Made by a program: the position numbers and the translations under genes. A stretch of 64,000 bases of DNA from Planctomicrobium piriforme (GTDB lineage Bacteria; Planctomycetota; Planctomycetia; Pirellulales; UBA1268): NCBI GenBank assembly GCA_945871035.1, contig CAMBUD010000002.1, forward strand, positions 40,529 through 104,528, given 5' to 3'. Every line of letters begins with the position of its first letter. Position 1 is the first letter of the stretch. The notes under the pieces were generated by a model that had not been told where the DNA came from, searched no databases, and was given only the letters and a program-made list of their open reading frames with translations. Positions 36,397 through 45,775 of this stretch are shown here, piece after piece.

Positions 36397-37167
36397 ATGC
36401 TTTCTCCCCGCGCCATGATTCTGCGGGCCCCCGGCACGAATTGTGACCATGAAACAGCCTACGCATTTGAACGGGCTGGTGCTGTCAGCCGCCGCGTCCA
36501 TCTACGCGTGCTTGTGCAGAAGCCCAAGCTGGTGAACGATTTTCAGATTCTTTGCATTCCCGGCGGATTCTCCTACGGTGACGATATTGCTAGTGGCCGC
36601 ATCTTTGCACTTGAACTCACCTCACACTTGGCCGACGTCTTGCACGCGTTTCGCGACAGAGGTGGACTGATTCTTGGAATCTGCAACGGCTTCCAAGTGC
36701 TGTTGCAAACCGGTTTGTTGCTGCGCGACCCTCTGACTGGCACGGCACGGGCATCGTTGGCCACTAATCAGTCTGGACAGTTTATTGACCGCTGGGTCCA
36801 TCTGCGAAGCGTTGCCGGGAGGTGCTTATTTCTGCAGGACATCGACGTTTTTGAATTACCGGTGGCGCACGGTGAGGGGCGGTTTGTTACGCGCTCTCTT
36901 GAAGACCTCAACCACTTGGATGCTACCGGGCAACTGGTGTTGCGTTACGCGCCGGACAGCAATGGCGTATCAACTAATCCCAATGGTGCTGCTGGTGACG
37001 TGGCTGGTGCGTGCGATGAGTCCGGCCAGGTCTTGGGGCTTATGCCCCATCCGGAACGATTCATTGATGCCACCCAGCACCCGGCTTGGAATACGCGCCT
37101 AGATGCCAACGCATCCGGAGCAGGTTTGGCACTCTTTGCCAGTGCCGTGAAAGCTGTTTCTTCGTAG
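36397..37167 (+). CDS. purQ: FGAM synthase glutaminase subunit PurQ
   Basis: 256 residues, class I glutamine amidotransferase. Cys96 in LGICNGFQVLL is the nucleophile, with His218 and Glu220 in LMPHPERF. PGTNCDHETAYAFERAG and PGGFSYGDDIASGRIFA are typical PurQ marks. GAGG six bases before the ATG at 36397 fixes the start, 38 bp after purL. It feeds ammonia to PurL in the fourth step of purine synthesis. Confidence 0.95.
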   Translation: MLSPRAMILRAPGTNCDHETAYAFERAGAVSRRVHLRVLVQKPKLVNDFQILCIPGGFSYGDDIASGRIFALELTSHLADVLHAFRDRGGLILGICNGFQVLLQTGLLLRDPLTGTARASLATNQSGQFIDRWVHLRSVAGRCLFLQDIDVFELPVAHGEGRFVTRSLEDLNHLDATGQLVLRYAPDSNGVSTNPNGAAGDVAGACDESGQVLGLMPHPERFIDATQHPAWNTRLDANASGAGLALFASAVKAVSS

Positions 37168-37250
37168 GGCTACCGGCGTTGACTCTCTGGAGCGCCGTCT
37201 CTATCTTCCCCCCTTTTCACATCGCTTTCACCCCTGCACCTGCAGCGGGT

Positions 37251-37304
37251 CATGTGGATCATGTGGATCATGTGGACCATGTTGATCATCTCGATCATCT
37301 CGAT
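37251..37304. repeat. 9-bp tandem repeat, 6 copies, just before a start codon
   Basis: catgtggat twice, catgtggac, catgttgat, then catctcgat twice. The first copies read in frame as a run of MWI and the array ends 1 bp before the ATG at 37306. It supplies alternative in-frame ATGs at 37252, 37261, 37270 and 37279. Confidence 0.9.
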
Positions 37305-37305
37305 C

Positions 37306-38253
37306 ATGCGCACCACTGCTGCACGCGCTGCTTTTCTGAGCGTTCTCAGCACCGCCCTCATCTGCTGCGCGGTGACCTGCGGCTGTCGGTTCACCCTGCT
37401 GGCCGATGCACCGCTGCTGCTCAAGGATGTCGACCTTGCAGCCGAAGAAAATGCTGCTTCCCGCCACGCCCTCAAGACCGTTCCTATTGAATTAATCTTT
37501 GTACGATTCAATTCCCAAGCTGATCCTTTTCACGAAGAGTTTTGGGGTCTTGTTGATGAACAAGTTTTTAGCGATGGTTTGCGGCATCAACTAAATGCCA
37601 ATGGTCTGCGGGCAGGTGTTGTCAGCGCGCAGCTGCCGGCCCATTTAGCGCAGCGCCTCGTTCCGCAAGCGACAGCTGTCAAGCAGCCAAGCGTTGGCGA
37701 CGATGCGTTGCCCGAAAGTCTGTTCGAACGACCGGCGGTTGTGCGGCGCATTGTGCAACTCTTACCCGGGCGAGCGAGTGAAGTCATCGTGGCCGGAAGC
37801 GTTGCGGAATTAGTGTTACTTGAGCAGGATGGCTCTGGTGTCCGTGGCGGTACCTATCACGAGGCCAGCGCGATTTTTTCGCTCCAGGCGTGGCCGGCCG
37901 CCGATGGCCGCATGCGGTTGCAGCTTTCGCCAACGATCAAACACGGGCCAGCTGAACGTTCTTGGATTGGTGAGGATGGTATTTTTCGACTCCAGAGCGG
38001 GCAGCGCAAGAGCGCCTTGGAGCGTCTCCGATTCGAGGCCACTGTCCCCACGGATTCGATGGTTGTTGTCGGTTGTACAGGCGAAGCAGCTTCCACTGTT
38101 GGCGATGCATTTTTTCGCGACCGTGGGGAACAACAAGGCGACCTGCGTTTGCTCGTCATCCGTCCGCTGGGGCGGTCTGTTGATCCCCTGTTTGCACCCC
38201 GGGAGTCGGCCGACGATGCACATCCATTCGATCGGGATTCGATTGCTCAATAA
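37306..38253 (+). CDS. Probable lipoprotein of unknown function
   Basis: About 315 residues from ATG 37306 (MRTTAARAAFLSVLSTALIC then CAVTCGCRF). The hydrophobic N-terminus and Cys cluster suggest a lipoprotein signal, but which Cys would be lipidated is unclear. The body has PIELIFVRFNSQADPFHEEF, VVRRIVQLLPGRASEVIVAG and YHEASAIFSLQAWPAADGRM, and looks like a planctomycete-type exported protein. No catalytic motif. The frame extends upstream to 37252 through the 9-bp array; those residues look like repeat translation, so I do not include them. No ribosome site is visible. Confidence 0.65.
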   Translation: MRTTAARAAFLSVLSTALICCAVTCGCRFTLLADAPLLLKDVDLAAEENAASRHALKTVPIELIFVRFNSQADPFHEEFWGLVDEQVFSDGLRHQLNANGLRAGVVSAQLPAHLAQRLVPQATAVKQPSVGDDALPESLFERPAVVRRIVQLLPGRASEVIVAGSVAELVLLEQDGSGVRGGTYHEASAIFSLQAWPAADGRMRLQLSPTIKHGPAERSWIGEDGIFRLQSGQRKSALERLRFEATVPTDSMVVVGCTGEAASTVGDAFFRDRGEQQGDLRLLVIRPLGRSVDPLFAPRESADDAHPFDRDSIAQ

Positions 38254-38510
38254 CTCGTTGACAATCCTTCCGCCCATGAATGCAAAGCCAAAATTAGACG
38301 TGCCACGGCCGTCCTTGAATGAGCTGACGGCTTAGGCGAACCCTGCCGCCCGAGCGGTTGAGGTTTGCGGTGTTTTGGTAAAACGCACCTGCGGTGGCAA
38401 GCAGCGTCTACCCGCTTGCCATTTCTGTCGATTGGATAGCGGGGTGGGTTTGCTGCTGGCAACTACCGTTGAACAAGCAGTGGCCTGACCAAGCGACAAA
38501 GGATGAATCG

Positions 38511-39716
38511 ATGAGCCTTGTTCAAAAAAACCACCTGCAGATTCACGGCTCTCAACGACCCAAAGCCGCCACAGTCTTTTTAGCTGCTTTTGTGGCCGGA
38601 GCCGTCGCTGCCGTTGGACTCAATCGTGCGCTGGATATGCACCTTGCGCATTCCAAGCCGCAGGTAGAAAGTGAGCCTATTTTTGTCGCTCTGCACTCAC
38701 TGCCGCAGGGATCACCGGTAACGGTGTGGGATGTTGCTTTGCGCGAATGGCCAAAGGCGATGCTGCCCACAACAGCCATGCGAGCAGCCGACACTTTTGA
38801 CGGGTTGATCCTCAAGCAGCCGCTTCGAGAAGGGCAGCCGATTTTGACAATTCAATTGTCCAAGGCCACACCTGCAGCAACGCGGCAGTTTGCCGAAAAC
38901 ATGCTTCCCGATGCAGACACGCTGGTTTCGCAACCCGGACCATTGCCGACTGCCAGTGCTTCCGCAGTAGAGCGGCCAGCCAATGCCGATTTGGTGAGTA
39001 GCTTTGCGGCCCCCAGCCAACGCTTAGAGATCCCGGTGCCGCCAATTGCAGCAGCCATAAACGTCTCTCCTCGGGTTGTCGAGCAGCCATTGGTTGACGT
39101 ATCGCCGAGCGTGGACCACTCACAGAAACCGTTGGCCGCAGCGCTCATTTCTGAGCCGTCAGTGCCGGCAGCCACCGATATCGATGCTGAAATTTCGACT
39201 GATTTGAAATCCTTGACGACTCTCGGACCGCCACTAGCCGTCGAGAAGATTCGCAGCCGTGTCACTCGATATCTCGTTGTTCCAGAACGCATTGCGCTGG
39301 AGGCTGACGCATTATTCACATCACCAACTACCCAGTCACCACAAGCTTCCAAACCACGCAGCCCACAGCCAACGACCGAAACACCGGTCAACCTTTCGCG
39401 ACGCCCCTCTGCAAATCAACCGCAGAAAACAGCACCAAAAACCGCATCAAAACGGCCTCTCAAACTAACTCCCGAACAGAGCCGACAAAAGCAAGCGCTG
39501 GCAACTCCAGCCGTCAAGACTCAAAGCCCAAACCGTTTAGAAACAATGTTTCCTAATCTTTCTGCTGGTGTCGATGCCGTTGAAGTTGAGCTCAATAAAA
39601 TCCGCCGTGAACGCGAACTGCAGCCGACTCGTTCGCCTGCGGTGGCAGCTCAACCCGCTCAGAAAGCGGCCCAAAAGCCAGCGCCGCAGATGGATCGCTC
39701 GGCTATTCTGCCCTAG
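38511..39716 (+). CDS. SAF-domain (CpaB-like) membrane protein with long Pro/Ala-rich tail
   Basis: 401 residues. One TM segment at about 20-40 (ATVFLAAFVAGAVAAVGLNR) is followed by a SAF-like domain: PIFVALHSLPQGSPVTVWDV, then AMLPTTAMRAADTFDGLILK and PLREGQPILTIQL. That layout is CpaB/RcpC, which assembles Flp/Tad pilus secretin, but the following 270 residues are disordered Pro/Ser/Ala-rich with no further known domain. A Lys/Gln/Pro-rich C-terminus (QKTAPKTASKRPLKLTPEQ) follows. A GGATG-type site before ATG 38511 supports the start. Its 3' end overlaps the convergent VWA gene by 14 bp. No other Tad genes are nearby. Confidence 0.72.
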   Translation: MSLVQKNHLQIHGSQRPKAATVFLAAFVAGAVAAVGLNRALDMHLAHSKPQVESEPIFVALHSLPQGSPVTVWDVALREWPKAMLPTTAMRAADTFDGLILKQPLREGQPILTIQLSKATPAATRQFAENMLPDADTLVSQPGPLPTASASAVERPANADLVSSFAAPSQRLEIPVPPIAAAINVSPRVVEQPLVDVSPSVDHSQKPLAAALISEPSVPAATDIDAEISTDLKSLTTLGPPLAVEKIRSRVTRYLVVPERIALEADALFTSPTTQSPQASKPRSPQPTTETPVNLSRRPSANQPQKTAPKTASKRPLKLTPEQSRQKQALATPAVKTQSPNRLETMFPNLSAGVDAVEVELNKIRRERELQPTRSPAVAAQPAQKAAQKPAPQMDRSAILP

Positions 39717-40887
39717 CAGCCGTGCCGTCGGTGAATATTTGGTCACCGTCCAGCACCCGGTATTGCCCACCGGACTGACCGGCCAGCCTAGCCAAACGTG
39801 GTGAACGCTGCTCGCCGTGGCCGCCAAACTGCACCACTAAGCACTTTGTTCTACCGATGGATTGCGTGAGGGACTCGAGGTCTTCTTGGCTCAGATCGTC
39901 ACCGGCATCGCCATCGGTCAAAAGAAAAATGACATCTGGGCCCATTCTCAGTGCCGTTGCGATTGCATCAGCATGCTGGGTGGCACCGTCAGCCCGCACT
40001 GACTCGACAAATTTTCGGGCCGCTTTGCGGTTATTTTCTGTGGCAAAGATCAACCGGCCACGGGCTTCGGCTGGGTTAAATATCTGAAGTTTTTGGTTAT
40101 AAAAAATGAGATAGAACTGCTGCACGTCCCCTAGCTCGCTCAGGCTGCGAAGCAACTCCCGTTTGGCTGCCGCCAACGGCTTGCCGTCGGGGTCGCCCAT
40201 GCTTGCCGAGCGATCAAAAACGTAGACAAACTTATTGCCTTGCGCCTCCAACCCAAAGATCCCTGTGCGCACGCCCCCTGGCGAGAGCGGTTGGGCAGCT
40301 GCGGACAAGGTCAGCAGAGATGAGAACACGCAGAGCACAACCCAGCTTTTGCCCGGAAAACCTGCCGTTTTTCCGACGGTGGTGCCGCGACGACAGCCGA
40401 GCCACAGTCCTCCGCCTATGGCCACAATCGCGCCGCAGGCCCCAACGATTTCAAGTGTCCTGAGAATGCGCCCGGTAAACTGGCTCGACTGCAGGAGTTT
40501 GTGTTCCTCGTCCGTGGGCGGCCGTACCACTCCCGAATGGGAAAAACTTTCCCACGCCTCGACAATCTGTTGGTCGCTCACAGCTGCAACGGCGGTTCGA
40601 ATGGTGGCCGCGTCAATGACCGCGTTCGCCGGCGATCCGATCAGGGCCACAGCGATCCACGTTATGATTGCGACCGCTGTGCCTGCAAGTGCGACCGCGT
40701 GCAGAACGGTCCAGCCTTTTCCAGAAGCCGAAGACTGCGGCCGCTTTTCAACAAACCGCTCCAATTCTCTGAACGTCGGCACATCGATTCCAAGGCCACA
40801 AGATGGGCACTCCATCCGAGTTCCAGCCTGTCCGACGCCAACGGGAATCTCAGTCGAGCACTGACACCGCAGTAAATAGATTTTCAT
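39703..40887 (-). CDS. VWA-domain protein with N-terminal zinc-ribbon-like motif
   Basis: 394 residues. The N-terminus has paired Cys (CQCSTEIPVGVGQAGTRM, then CPSCGLGIDVP), which reads as a rubredoxin/zinc-ribbon-like element. Two TM segments lie at about 65-85 and 140-200. The C-terminal von Willebrand A domain starts at YVFDRSASMGDPDGKPLAAA (MIDAS DxSxS) and includes RADGATQHADAIATALRMG and VIFLLTDGDAGDDLS. VWA domains bind protein partners through a metal. The ATG at 40887 follows a long leader. Convergent with the SAF-domain gene. Confidence 0.85.
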   Translation of the reverse strand: MKIYLLRCQCSTEIPVGVGQAGTRMECPSCGLGIDVPTFRELERFVEKRPQSSASGKGWTVLHAVALAGTAVAIITWIAVALIGSPANAVIDAATIRTAVAAVSDQQIVEAWESFSHSGVVRPPTDEEHKLLQSSQFTGRILRTLEIVGACGAIVAIGGGLWLGCRRGTTVGKTAGFPGKSWVVLCVFSSLLTLSAAAQPLSPGGVRTGIFGLEAQGNKFVYVFDRSASMGDPDGKPLAAAKRELLRSLSELGDVQQFYLIFYNQKLQIFNPAEARGRLIFATENNRKAARKFVESVRADGATQHADAIATALRMGPDVIFLLTDGDAGDDLSQEDLESLTQSIGRTKCLVVQFGGHGEQRSPRLARLAGQSGGQYRVLDGDQIFTDGTAARAE

Positions 40888-41343
40888 TAGATTCTCGGCG
40901 GAGTCGGCCCGCAGAAACTCCGCGGCCCATTTTTTTTACCATTCTCGTGCCATTTTCCGAAATTTTGCAAGGATCTATCCAAAAAAAAGTTGGCTTTTGG
41001 ACTGAGACTGCGCCATAATCATTTGCCTGCAAAGAAAACGGCCTCCGGAAGCCACCATGCGATCAGAGGTTTCCGCCGCTCCTCCATTCACCCGGTCCTT
41101 AAACTAGCCTTTAAAACCGGCTCTTATTCGCTTTTTGAGTGCTTCATCTGTAGAATCCCCTCCCCGCACCTTTTGGCCTTTTCTTGCCAGCCAATTCGCA
41201 CGTTTTCTGCTTGAATCTAGAATCTTGTTCCTGTCTTTTCAAAGCCCTAGCGTGCTATTTAAAAGCGTTTTTCTTTACAGGCTGGACTTGATGGTGCCTT
41301 GAATCACACTGACGGCAATTGAATGATGCATCAAAGTCACTCC

Positions 41344-41373
41344 GGATGAATCTAGACCGGATGACTCTAGACC
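41344..41373. repeat. 15-bp tandem duplication upstream of rpoD
   Basis: ggatgaatctagacc then ggatgactctagacc (14 of 15 identical), followed by a partial third copy. Confidence 0.85.
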
Positions 41374-41420
41374 GATGAATCATGCTGACCGATAGCCACT
41401 CGTAACGACTTTTTTCTGAA

Positions 41421-41442
41421 CTGTTTTTGAACTGTCTTTGAA
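41421..41442. repeat. 11-bp tandem duplication just before the rpoD ribosome site
   Basis: ctgtttttgaa then ctgtctttgaa (10 of 11 identical). The AAGGAG overlaps the last base of the second copy. Confidence 0.75.
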
Positions 41443-41453
41443 GGAGCTTTGCC

Positions 41454-43031
41454 TTGTACGATTCGCTACTGGACGAAATCGAAGACGATGTTGTCTCTCA
41501 TGAAGTCGAGGACCTAACGGCAAAAGTGACCGACGTCGATGAGGCCGACCTCTTGGCTGACGATGCTGCCTTACTACCCGATGCCGAACTTGAGGCAGAG
41601 GCCGGAACCGAGGTCGACACCGCTAACGAGTCTGATGACGCATTCGTTGAGCAGGTTGAGAATTGGTCAGACGACCCCGTCAGAATGTATCTGACGCAGA
41701 TGGGTGAAATCCCACTGCTGACTCGAGCACAGGAAATCTATCTGGCTCGACAGATTGAATCGACCCGCGCTGATTTCCGCGCCAAGCTACTGGAATGTGA
41801 GTACGTCTGCCAGCAAGCTTTTAAGGTGCTTTCGCGTGTGCACCGCGGCGAATTGCCTTTTGACCGTACCGTTCAGGTGTCGGTGACAGACCGCCTAGAG
41901 AAGGAACAGATTCTGGGGCGCCTGCCACACAATCTCCGCACGCTAGACGTGCTCATCCGGCAGAACCGCTCCGACTACCGGATGGCTCTGTCTAAAAAGC
42001 GTCGCATGCCAGAGCGGCGTGCAGCGTGGGGCCGTCTTGGTCGTCGCCGTCAGCGTTGCGTGCGCTTAATCGAAGAATTGGGCCTTCGCACCCAACGCAT
42101 TGAAACAATGATTCCCACGCTCGATGCCTTTGTCCGCCGTGTGAAGGAACTAAAAAGCAAGATTGACTCACACAAAAAAACGAAGCAGCCCCCTGCTGCT
42201 CGACAAAAAAACGTCGATGAATACCGGACGATTCTGACATCGTGCCAAGAAACTCCACGCAGTTTGAAGCGCCGTGTCAATGAGATCAAGGAAATCTATG
42301 CCCGCTATCAAAAAGCCAAACGCGGCCTGTCAGAGGGGAATCTCCGACTGGTTGTGTCGATCGCCAAAAAATACCGCAATCGCGGCCTGTCGTTTCTCGA
42401 CCTTATCCAAGAAGGCAATGCCGGCTTGATGCGGGCTGTTGATAAGTTTGAATACCGTCGTGGGTTTAAGTTTTGTACGTATGCCACCTGGTGGATTCGG
42501 CAGGCAATTACGCGAGCAGTGGCCGACCAAAGCCGCACGATCCGCATTCCGGTACACATGGTCGAGACAATGTCGCGGGTTCGCAATGTAGCCCGACAAC
42601 TGCTGCAAGAATACGGTCGCGAGCCAACGATTGAAGAGATTGCCGCTCGGGCCGGTGCGCCGGTCGACGAGACGCGACGGGTAACGGCCATGAGTCGCTA
42701 TCCGATTAGCCTTGATCGACCTGTGGGCAACAGTGAAGACAGCCACTTCGGCGACCTGCTTCCCGACACCGGCGCTGAAAACCCGGCTGTTGGTGCCGCG
42801 CAGGAAATGCTGCGCAACCGCATTGCCAAGGTGCTCAAGTCGTTGAGCTATCGTGAGCGAGAAATTATTAAACTGCGCTATGGATTGGGCGATGGCTACA
42901 GCTACACGCTGGAAGAAGTAGGCCATATTTTCAAGGTGACACGCGAGCGAATCCGGCAGATTGAGGCCAAGGCTGTCCGTAAACTGCAGGCCCCGGCACG
43001 CAGCGAAGAACTTTCCGGATTCCTCGACTAA
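41454..43031 (+). CDS. rpoD: RNA polymerase primary sigma factor (sigma-70, RpoD-type)
   Basis: 525 residues from a TTG start backed by AAGGAG eight bases upstream. Domains: acidic N-terminal 1-70; region 1.2 about 75-105 ([20 protein letters not shown]); a basic helical spacer about 110-290; region 2 about 296-358 ([38 protein letters not shown] and [18 protein letters not shown]); region 3 about 365-440; and region 4 about 455-520 ([38 protein letters not shown]). Directs core polymerase to -10/-35 promoters. Being near-full RpoD with region 1.2 and region 4, it is likely the housekeeping sigma or a close paralogue. Confidence 0.93.
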   Translation: MYDSLLDEIEDDVVSHEVEDLTAKVTDVDEADLLADDAALLPDAELEAEAGTEVDTANESDDAFVEQVENWSDDPVRMYLTQMGEIPLLTRAQEIYLARQIESTRADFRAKLLECEYVCQQAFKVLSRVHRGELPFDRTVQVSVTDRLEKEQILGRLPHNLRTLDVLIRQNRSDYRMALSKKRRMPERRAAWGRLGRRRQRCVRLIEELGLRTQRIETMIPTLDAFVRRVKELKSKIDSHKKTKQPPAARQKNVDEYRTILTSCQETPRSLKRRVNEIKEIYARYQKAKRGLSEGNLRLVVSIAKKYRNRGLSFLDLIQEGNAGLMRAVDKFEYRRGFKFCTYATWWIRQAITRAVADQSRTIRIPVHMVETMSRVRNVARQLLQEYGREPTIEEIAARAGAPVDETRRVTAMSRYPISLDRPVGNSEDSHFGDLLPDTGAENPAVGAAQEMLRNRIAKVLKSLSYREREIIKLRYGLGDGYSYTLEEVGHIFKVTRERIRQIEAKAVRKLQAPARSEELSGFLD

Positions 43032-43047
43032 ACTCGGCTCGACTAAA
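43023..43047. repeat. Duplicated stop-codon segment of rpoD (15-bp period)
   Basis: ctcgactaaa occurs at 43023-43032 and again at 43038-43047, offset by 15 bp, so the final codons and TAA of rpoD appear twice. Confidence 0.8.
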
Positions 43048-43197
43048 TTAAGGTTTGTATCCACGCCTCGATTGGCCATGTACGGTGTGTGAACGGGCTC
43101 TGTCACCACAGCAGGTGTGCTCGCCCGCTCTAGCCACTCACCACATCGAGCCGTTGACTTCGTGTATGTACTCCCCTCTCACTTCTAGGAACCAGCC

Positions 43198-43740
43198 ATG
43201 ACTGCTCCCTACTTTTCGGCCCTCCTTGTTGCCATGACGCTCAGTTCGGCAGCCTTGGCACCGGCTGCTGAACCGGTTCTATTCCCACGCACAACGATTG
43301 ACTTAGGAATCGTTGTAGGCAATCTCGATGCTGCGGTTCGCTTTTACACAGAGGGTATCGGCTTCCGTGAACTCAAAGGCTTTGAGGTAGCGGCTGATGT
43401 TGCGCAGGCTGCAGGCCTCACGGACAACAAGCCGCTTTCCATACGCATACTCGTTCTGGGAGATGGTCCTGATGCCACTAAACTTAAGCTGATGCAGGTG
43501 GCAGGCACATCACCGCGCAGCGGTGACAATGAGTTCATTCACTCGCACACCGGCTTTCGCTATCTCACCATCGTGGTGGCCGATATGGAGGCCGCATTGT
43601 CGCGACTTAAAAAGCTTGCTGTTAAGCCACTTGCCCAGTCGCCGGTGCAACTCCCCGAATCACTTGCCCCGGGCATGCAGTTATTGTGCGTGCGCGATCC
43701 GGATGGCAACATCGTCGAACTACTCGGTCCGAAGAAGTAG
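43198..43740 (+). CDS. Exported VOC/glyoxalase-family protein
   Basis: 180 residues with a signal peptide (YFSALLVAMTLSSAALAPA). The rest is one VOC (beta-alpha-beta-beta-beta, glyoxalase/bleomycin-resistance) domain: IDLGIVVGNLDAAVRFYTEG, GFRELKGFEVAADVAQAAG, RYLTIVVADMEAALSRLKKL and CVRDPDGNIVELLGPKK. VOC enzymes bind a divalent metal. The final Glu of DPDGNIVEL is the classic ligand, but few His ligands are visible, so catalysis is uncertain. AGGA near the ATG supports this start. An exported VOC protein is unusual outside planctomycetes. Confidence 0.87.
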   Translation: MTAPYFSALLVAMTLSSAALAPAAEPVLFPRTTIDLGIVVGNLDAAVRFYTEGIGFRELKGFEVAADVAQAAGLTDNKPLSIRILVLGDGPDATKLKLMQVAGTSPRSGDNEFIHSHTGFRYLTIVVADMEAALSRLKKLAVKPLAQSPVQLPESLAPGMQLLCVRDPDGNIVELLGPKK

Positions 43741-43770
43741 GCTCGTTGGCAAGCATCGGCAGGACGCTTT

Positions 43771-44481
43771 TTATGTCTTGACGGCCGTAGGAATCTTGCC
43801 GGTGCGTTCCAGCCAGCCCAACACTTCGTCGGCTAACTGCTCTGCCGGATAGGCCGCTGAATCGACAACCAACTCGGGATTGAGCGGTTCCTCGTAGGGA
43901 GCATCGATGGCCGTGAAGCCCTTGATTTCACCCGCGCGAGCTTTCTTGTAGAGCCCCTTGGGATCACGTTTTTCGCAGACTTCAAGTGGTGCTTTGACGT
44001 AGATCTCAACAAAATCAGCGGGGGCGAGTGTCTCGCGAATGGCGTCGCGATCGCGCCGATACGGACTAATGAACGCCGCTAGGACGATGAGGCCAGCCTG
44101 CGCAAAGAGATCGGAGACGGCGCCTATCCGACGAATATTTTCCTCCCGATCCTGTGCCGAAAAACCGAGCCCAAATCGCTGGGCAAACTCGGCGCCGTGT
44201 CGTTCAATGAGTAGGCCGGGTGCCGCATTGAGCTTCAGTCGCACGTTGTCGCCGTCGAGAATAAAGCTGTGACAGCCGCGGGCGTGCAACTGGTGATCGA
44301 TGAGATTGGCCAGCGTGCTCTTTCCACAACCCGACAAGCCCGTAAACCAGAGCACGCAGCCGCGCTGACCGGCAGCCTTTTCCCGATCGGCTCGGCTCAC
44401 TGTGGGTTCATGCCAACGCACGTCCACTGCGCTGCCGGCGGCTGTGCTGGATGTTGTCGATTTTTTTTGATCACTATGCAT
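43771..44481 (-). CDS. cysC: Adenylylsulfate kinase (APS kinase) with an insertion
   Basis: 236 residues. The P-loop FTGLSGCGKST lies at 47-56. FILDGDNVRLKLNAAPGLL, DREENIRRIGAVSDLFAQAG and LIVLAAFISPYRRDRDAIRE, then IYVKAPLEVCEKRDPKGLYK, identify APS kinase, which phosphorylates APS to PAPS. Compared with E. coli CysC, about 15 extra residues (roughly PGLLIERHGAEFAQRFG) separate NVRxxLN from LGFS. The N-terminal 30 residues are Ser/Thr/Ala-rich. AGGAG eight bases before ATG 44481 fixes the start. It is 35 bp after a PDZ-protein gene on the same strand. A PAPS-using sulfotransferase is not seen here. Confidence 0.92.
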   Translation of the reverse strand: MHSDQKKSTTSSTAAGSAVDVRWHEPTVSRADREKAAGQRGCVLWFTGLSGCGKSTLANLIDHQLHARGCHSFILDGDNVRLKLNAAPGLLIERHGAEFAQRFGLGFSAQDREENIRRIGAVSDLFAQAGLIVLAAFISPYRRDRDAIRETLAPADFVEIYVKAPLEVCEKRDPKGLYKKARAGEIKGFTAIDAPYEEPLNPELVVDSAAYPAEQLADEVLGWLERTGKIPTAVKT

Positions 44482-44516
44482 ATCGCAGGCTCCTGTGGCC
44501 GTCCCATTGGCATCCG

Positions 44517-45551
44517 TCACCAACCATCCAACTGAACCGAACAGCTGATTCGTTTGTCGTCCGATCCCGGCGTGTTGCGATCGAGGTCGATTTGCACTGC
44601 CTCGCCCGGCCCGTGTCTGCCAACTTTTGTCGTGAGCGCTTCGAAATCATCTACCGCTTCACCGTCGATAGCGACCACAATGTCACCGAGTCGGATGCCT
44701 GCTTTGGCCGCCGCTGATCCGTCTTGAACGTGGGTGATGAGGCAGGGGCCGATCATGGGCTGGCCACCAACGCCGAGCTTACCCCCCTTACGAAAATCGA
44801 TGCGGGCGGCAGGGAGTTTTTCTGCCAAGAGTGCCACGGCTTTGTCGCTGGCCCCCGTACCGTACAATTCGATCCGTTCAACACTCCGCATGCGTCCCAG
44901 CATCGCCAGGCTTGCATCGTCGAGCTGAACCCCATGCACGCCAAGCTGCAAGACCCCACGCACTCGTGCGAGCAATCGTAGATCATCAATGCCACCGTGC
45001 CACGCGTTATTCAGCAGCACCTGGAGCCCGCGTTGACCGGTTGACAAAAAACCTTCAACGATAACGGCACCCAGCATCTCAAGCCTTTTGCGGGCTGCTT
45101 CTGACATTCCGCGGAGGTGGAAATCAAGCGTGCACTCTGCCAATCGTGCGACCGGAATATTTGATCCCTCGGCAAGGAGTTCGAGACAATTTTGTGCGTG
45201 AGCCACTGCATCGGCATCGTTGCTGGCAAGGACGTGCCGCATAATTTCAATGGCTCGGCTAGTCACTTCGAGATCACCGCGATTAATGGATTGGATCAAA
45301 GGCTCAATCGCAGCCGGACCCACCTCGATTAAGCTGCGTGTGGCCGCCTCGCGTTGGGCAAACTGGGCAGAGCCGAGTTGATCAATCCACTGGCTGATAG
45401 AAGTGGCGGCAGCTGAATCGGATTCGACTGCGGGGGCTATAACCTCTTCCGCAACAGCCACACACCATCCAGTTAATAGGCAAGCCACTGGCGCAGCAGC
45501 CCACAAGAGCGATCCGATCGCAGCAAAATATCGAGTAAAAGGCATCGGCAT
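44517..45551 (-). CDS. Secreted PDZ-domain protein
   Basis: 344 residues with a hydrophobic signal-like N-terminus (FAAIGSLLWAAAPVACLLTGW). The central part is helical with HEAT-like stretches (QREAATRSLIEVGPAAIEPL, EVTSRAIEIMRHVLASNDAD) and LRR-like strands (VHGVQLDDASLAMLGRM). The C-terminus is a PDZ domain: GPCLITHVQDGSAAAKAGIR then LGDIVVAIDGEAVDDFEALT. No protease domain is fused. Probably a periplasmic adaptor. The ATG at 45551 (or 45545) begins it. It precedes cysC by 35 bp, so the two may be an operon; the functional link is unclear. Confidence 0.83.
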   Translation of the reverse strand: MPMPFTRYFAAIGSLLWAAAPVACLLTGWCVAVAEEVIAPAVESDSAAATSISQWIDQLGSAQFAQREAATRSLIEVGPAAIEPLIQSINRGDLEVTSRAIEIMRHVLASNDADAVAHAQNCLELLAEGSNIPVARLAECTLDFHLRGMSEAARKRLEMLGAVIVEGFLSTGQRGLQVLLNNAWHGGIDDLRLLARVRGVLQLGVHGVQLDDASLAMLGRMRSVERIELYGTGASDKAVALLAEKLPAARIDFRKGGKLGVGGQPMIGPCLITHVQDGSAAAKAGIRLGDIVVAIDGEAVDDFEALTTKVGRHGPGEAVQIDLDRNTPGSDDKRISCSVQLDGW

Positions 45552-45775
45552 GGGTTCCGCGAAAATGTCGCCTGTATCATAGCATTCCTACGCTCTATCC
45601 CCTGCCTCCACTCCCCCTGAAAACTTCATTTCTGAGCAGATACGAGGCTGCTTTTCTCGACTGTTTACCGCGGCGGTGGGAGCCTGGGAGCAGCAGTCGC
45701 ATTTTTTGGGGTGTACACTGCAATAAGTCTATTTGCTTTTGACCTATCCTCAACCGTCACCGCCCGTTCGCATTC

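Larger units (their letters stand above)
40888..41453. other. Long leader region upstream of the primary sigma factor
   Basis: 566 bp with no supported gene. It lies divergently between the VWA gene and rpoD, so promoters for both should be here, but I cannot place -35/-10 boxes with confidence. It holds a 15-bp duplication (41344-41373) and an 11-bp one (41421-41442) just before the AAGGAG of rpoD. Confidence 0.6.

Noticed and set aside
37252..37305. Upstream in-frame start of the lipoprotein-like protein
   Set aside because: The added residues (MWIMWI...) are just the translated 9-bp array, and the signal-like sequence begins at ATG 37306.
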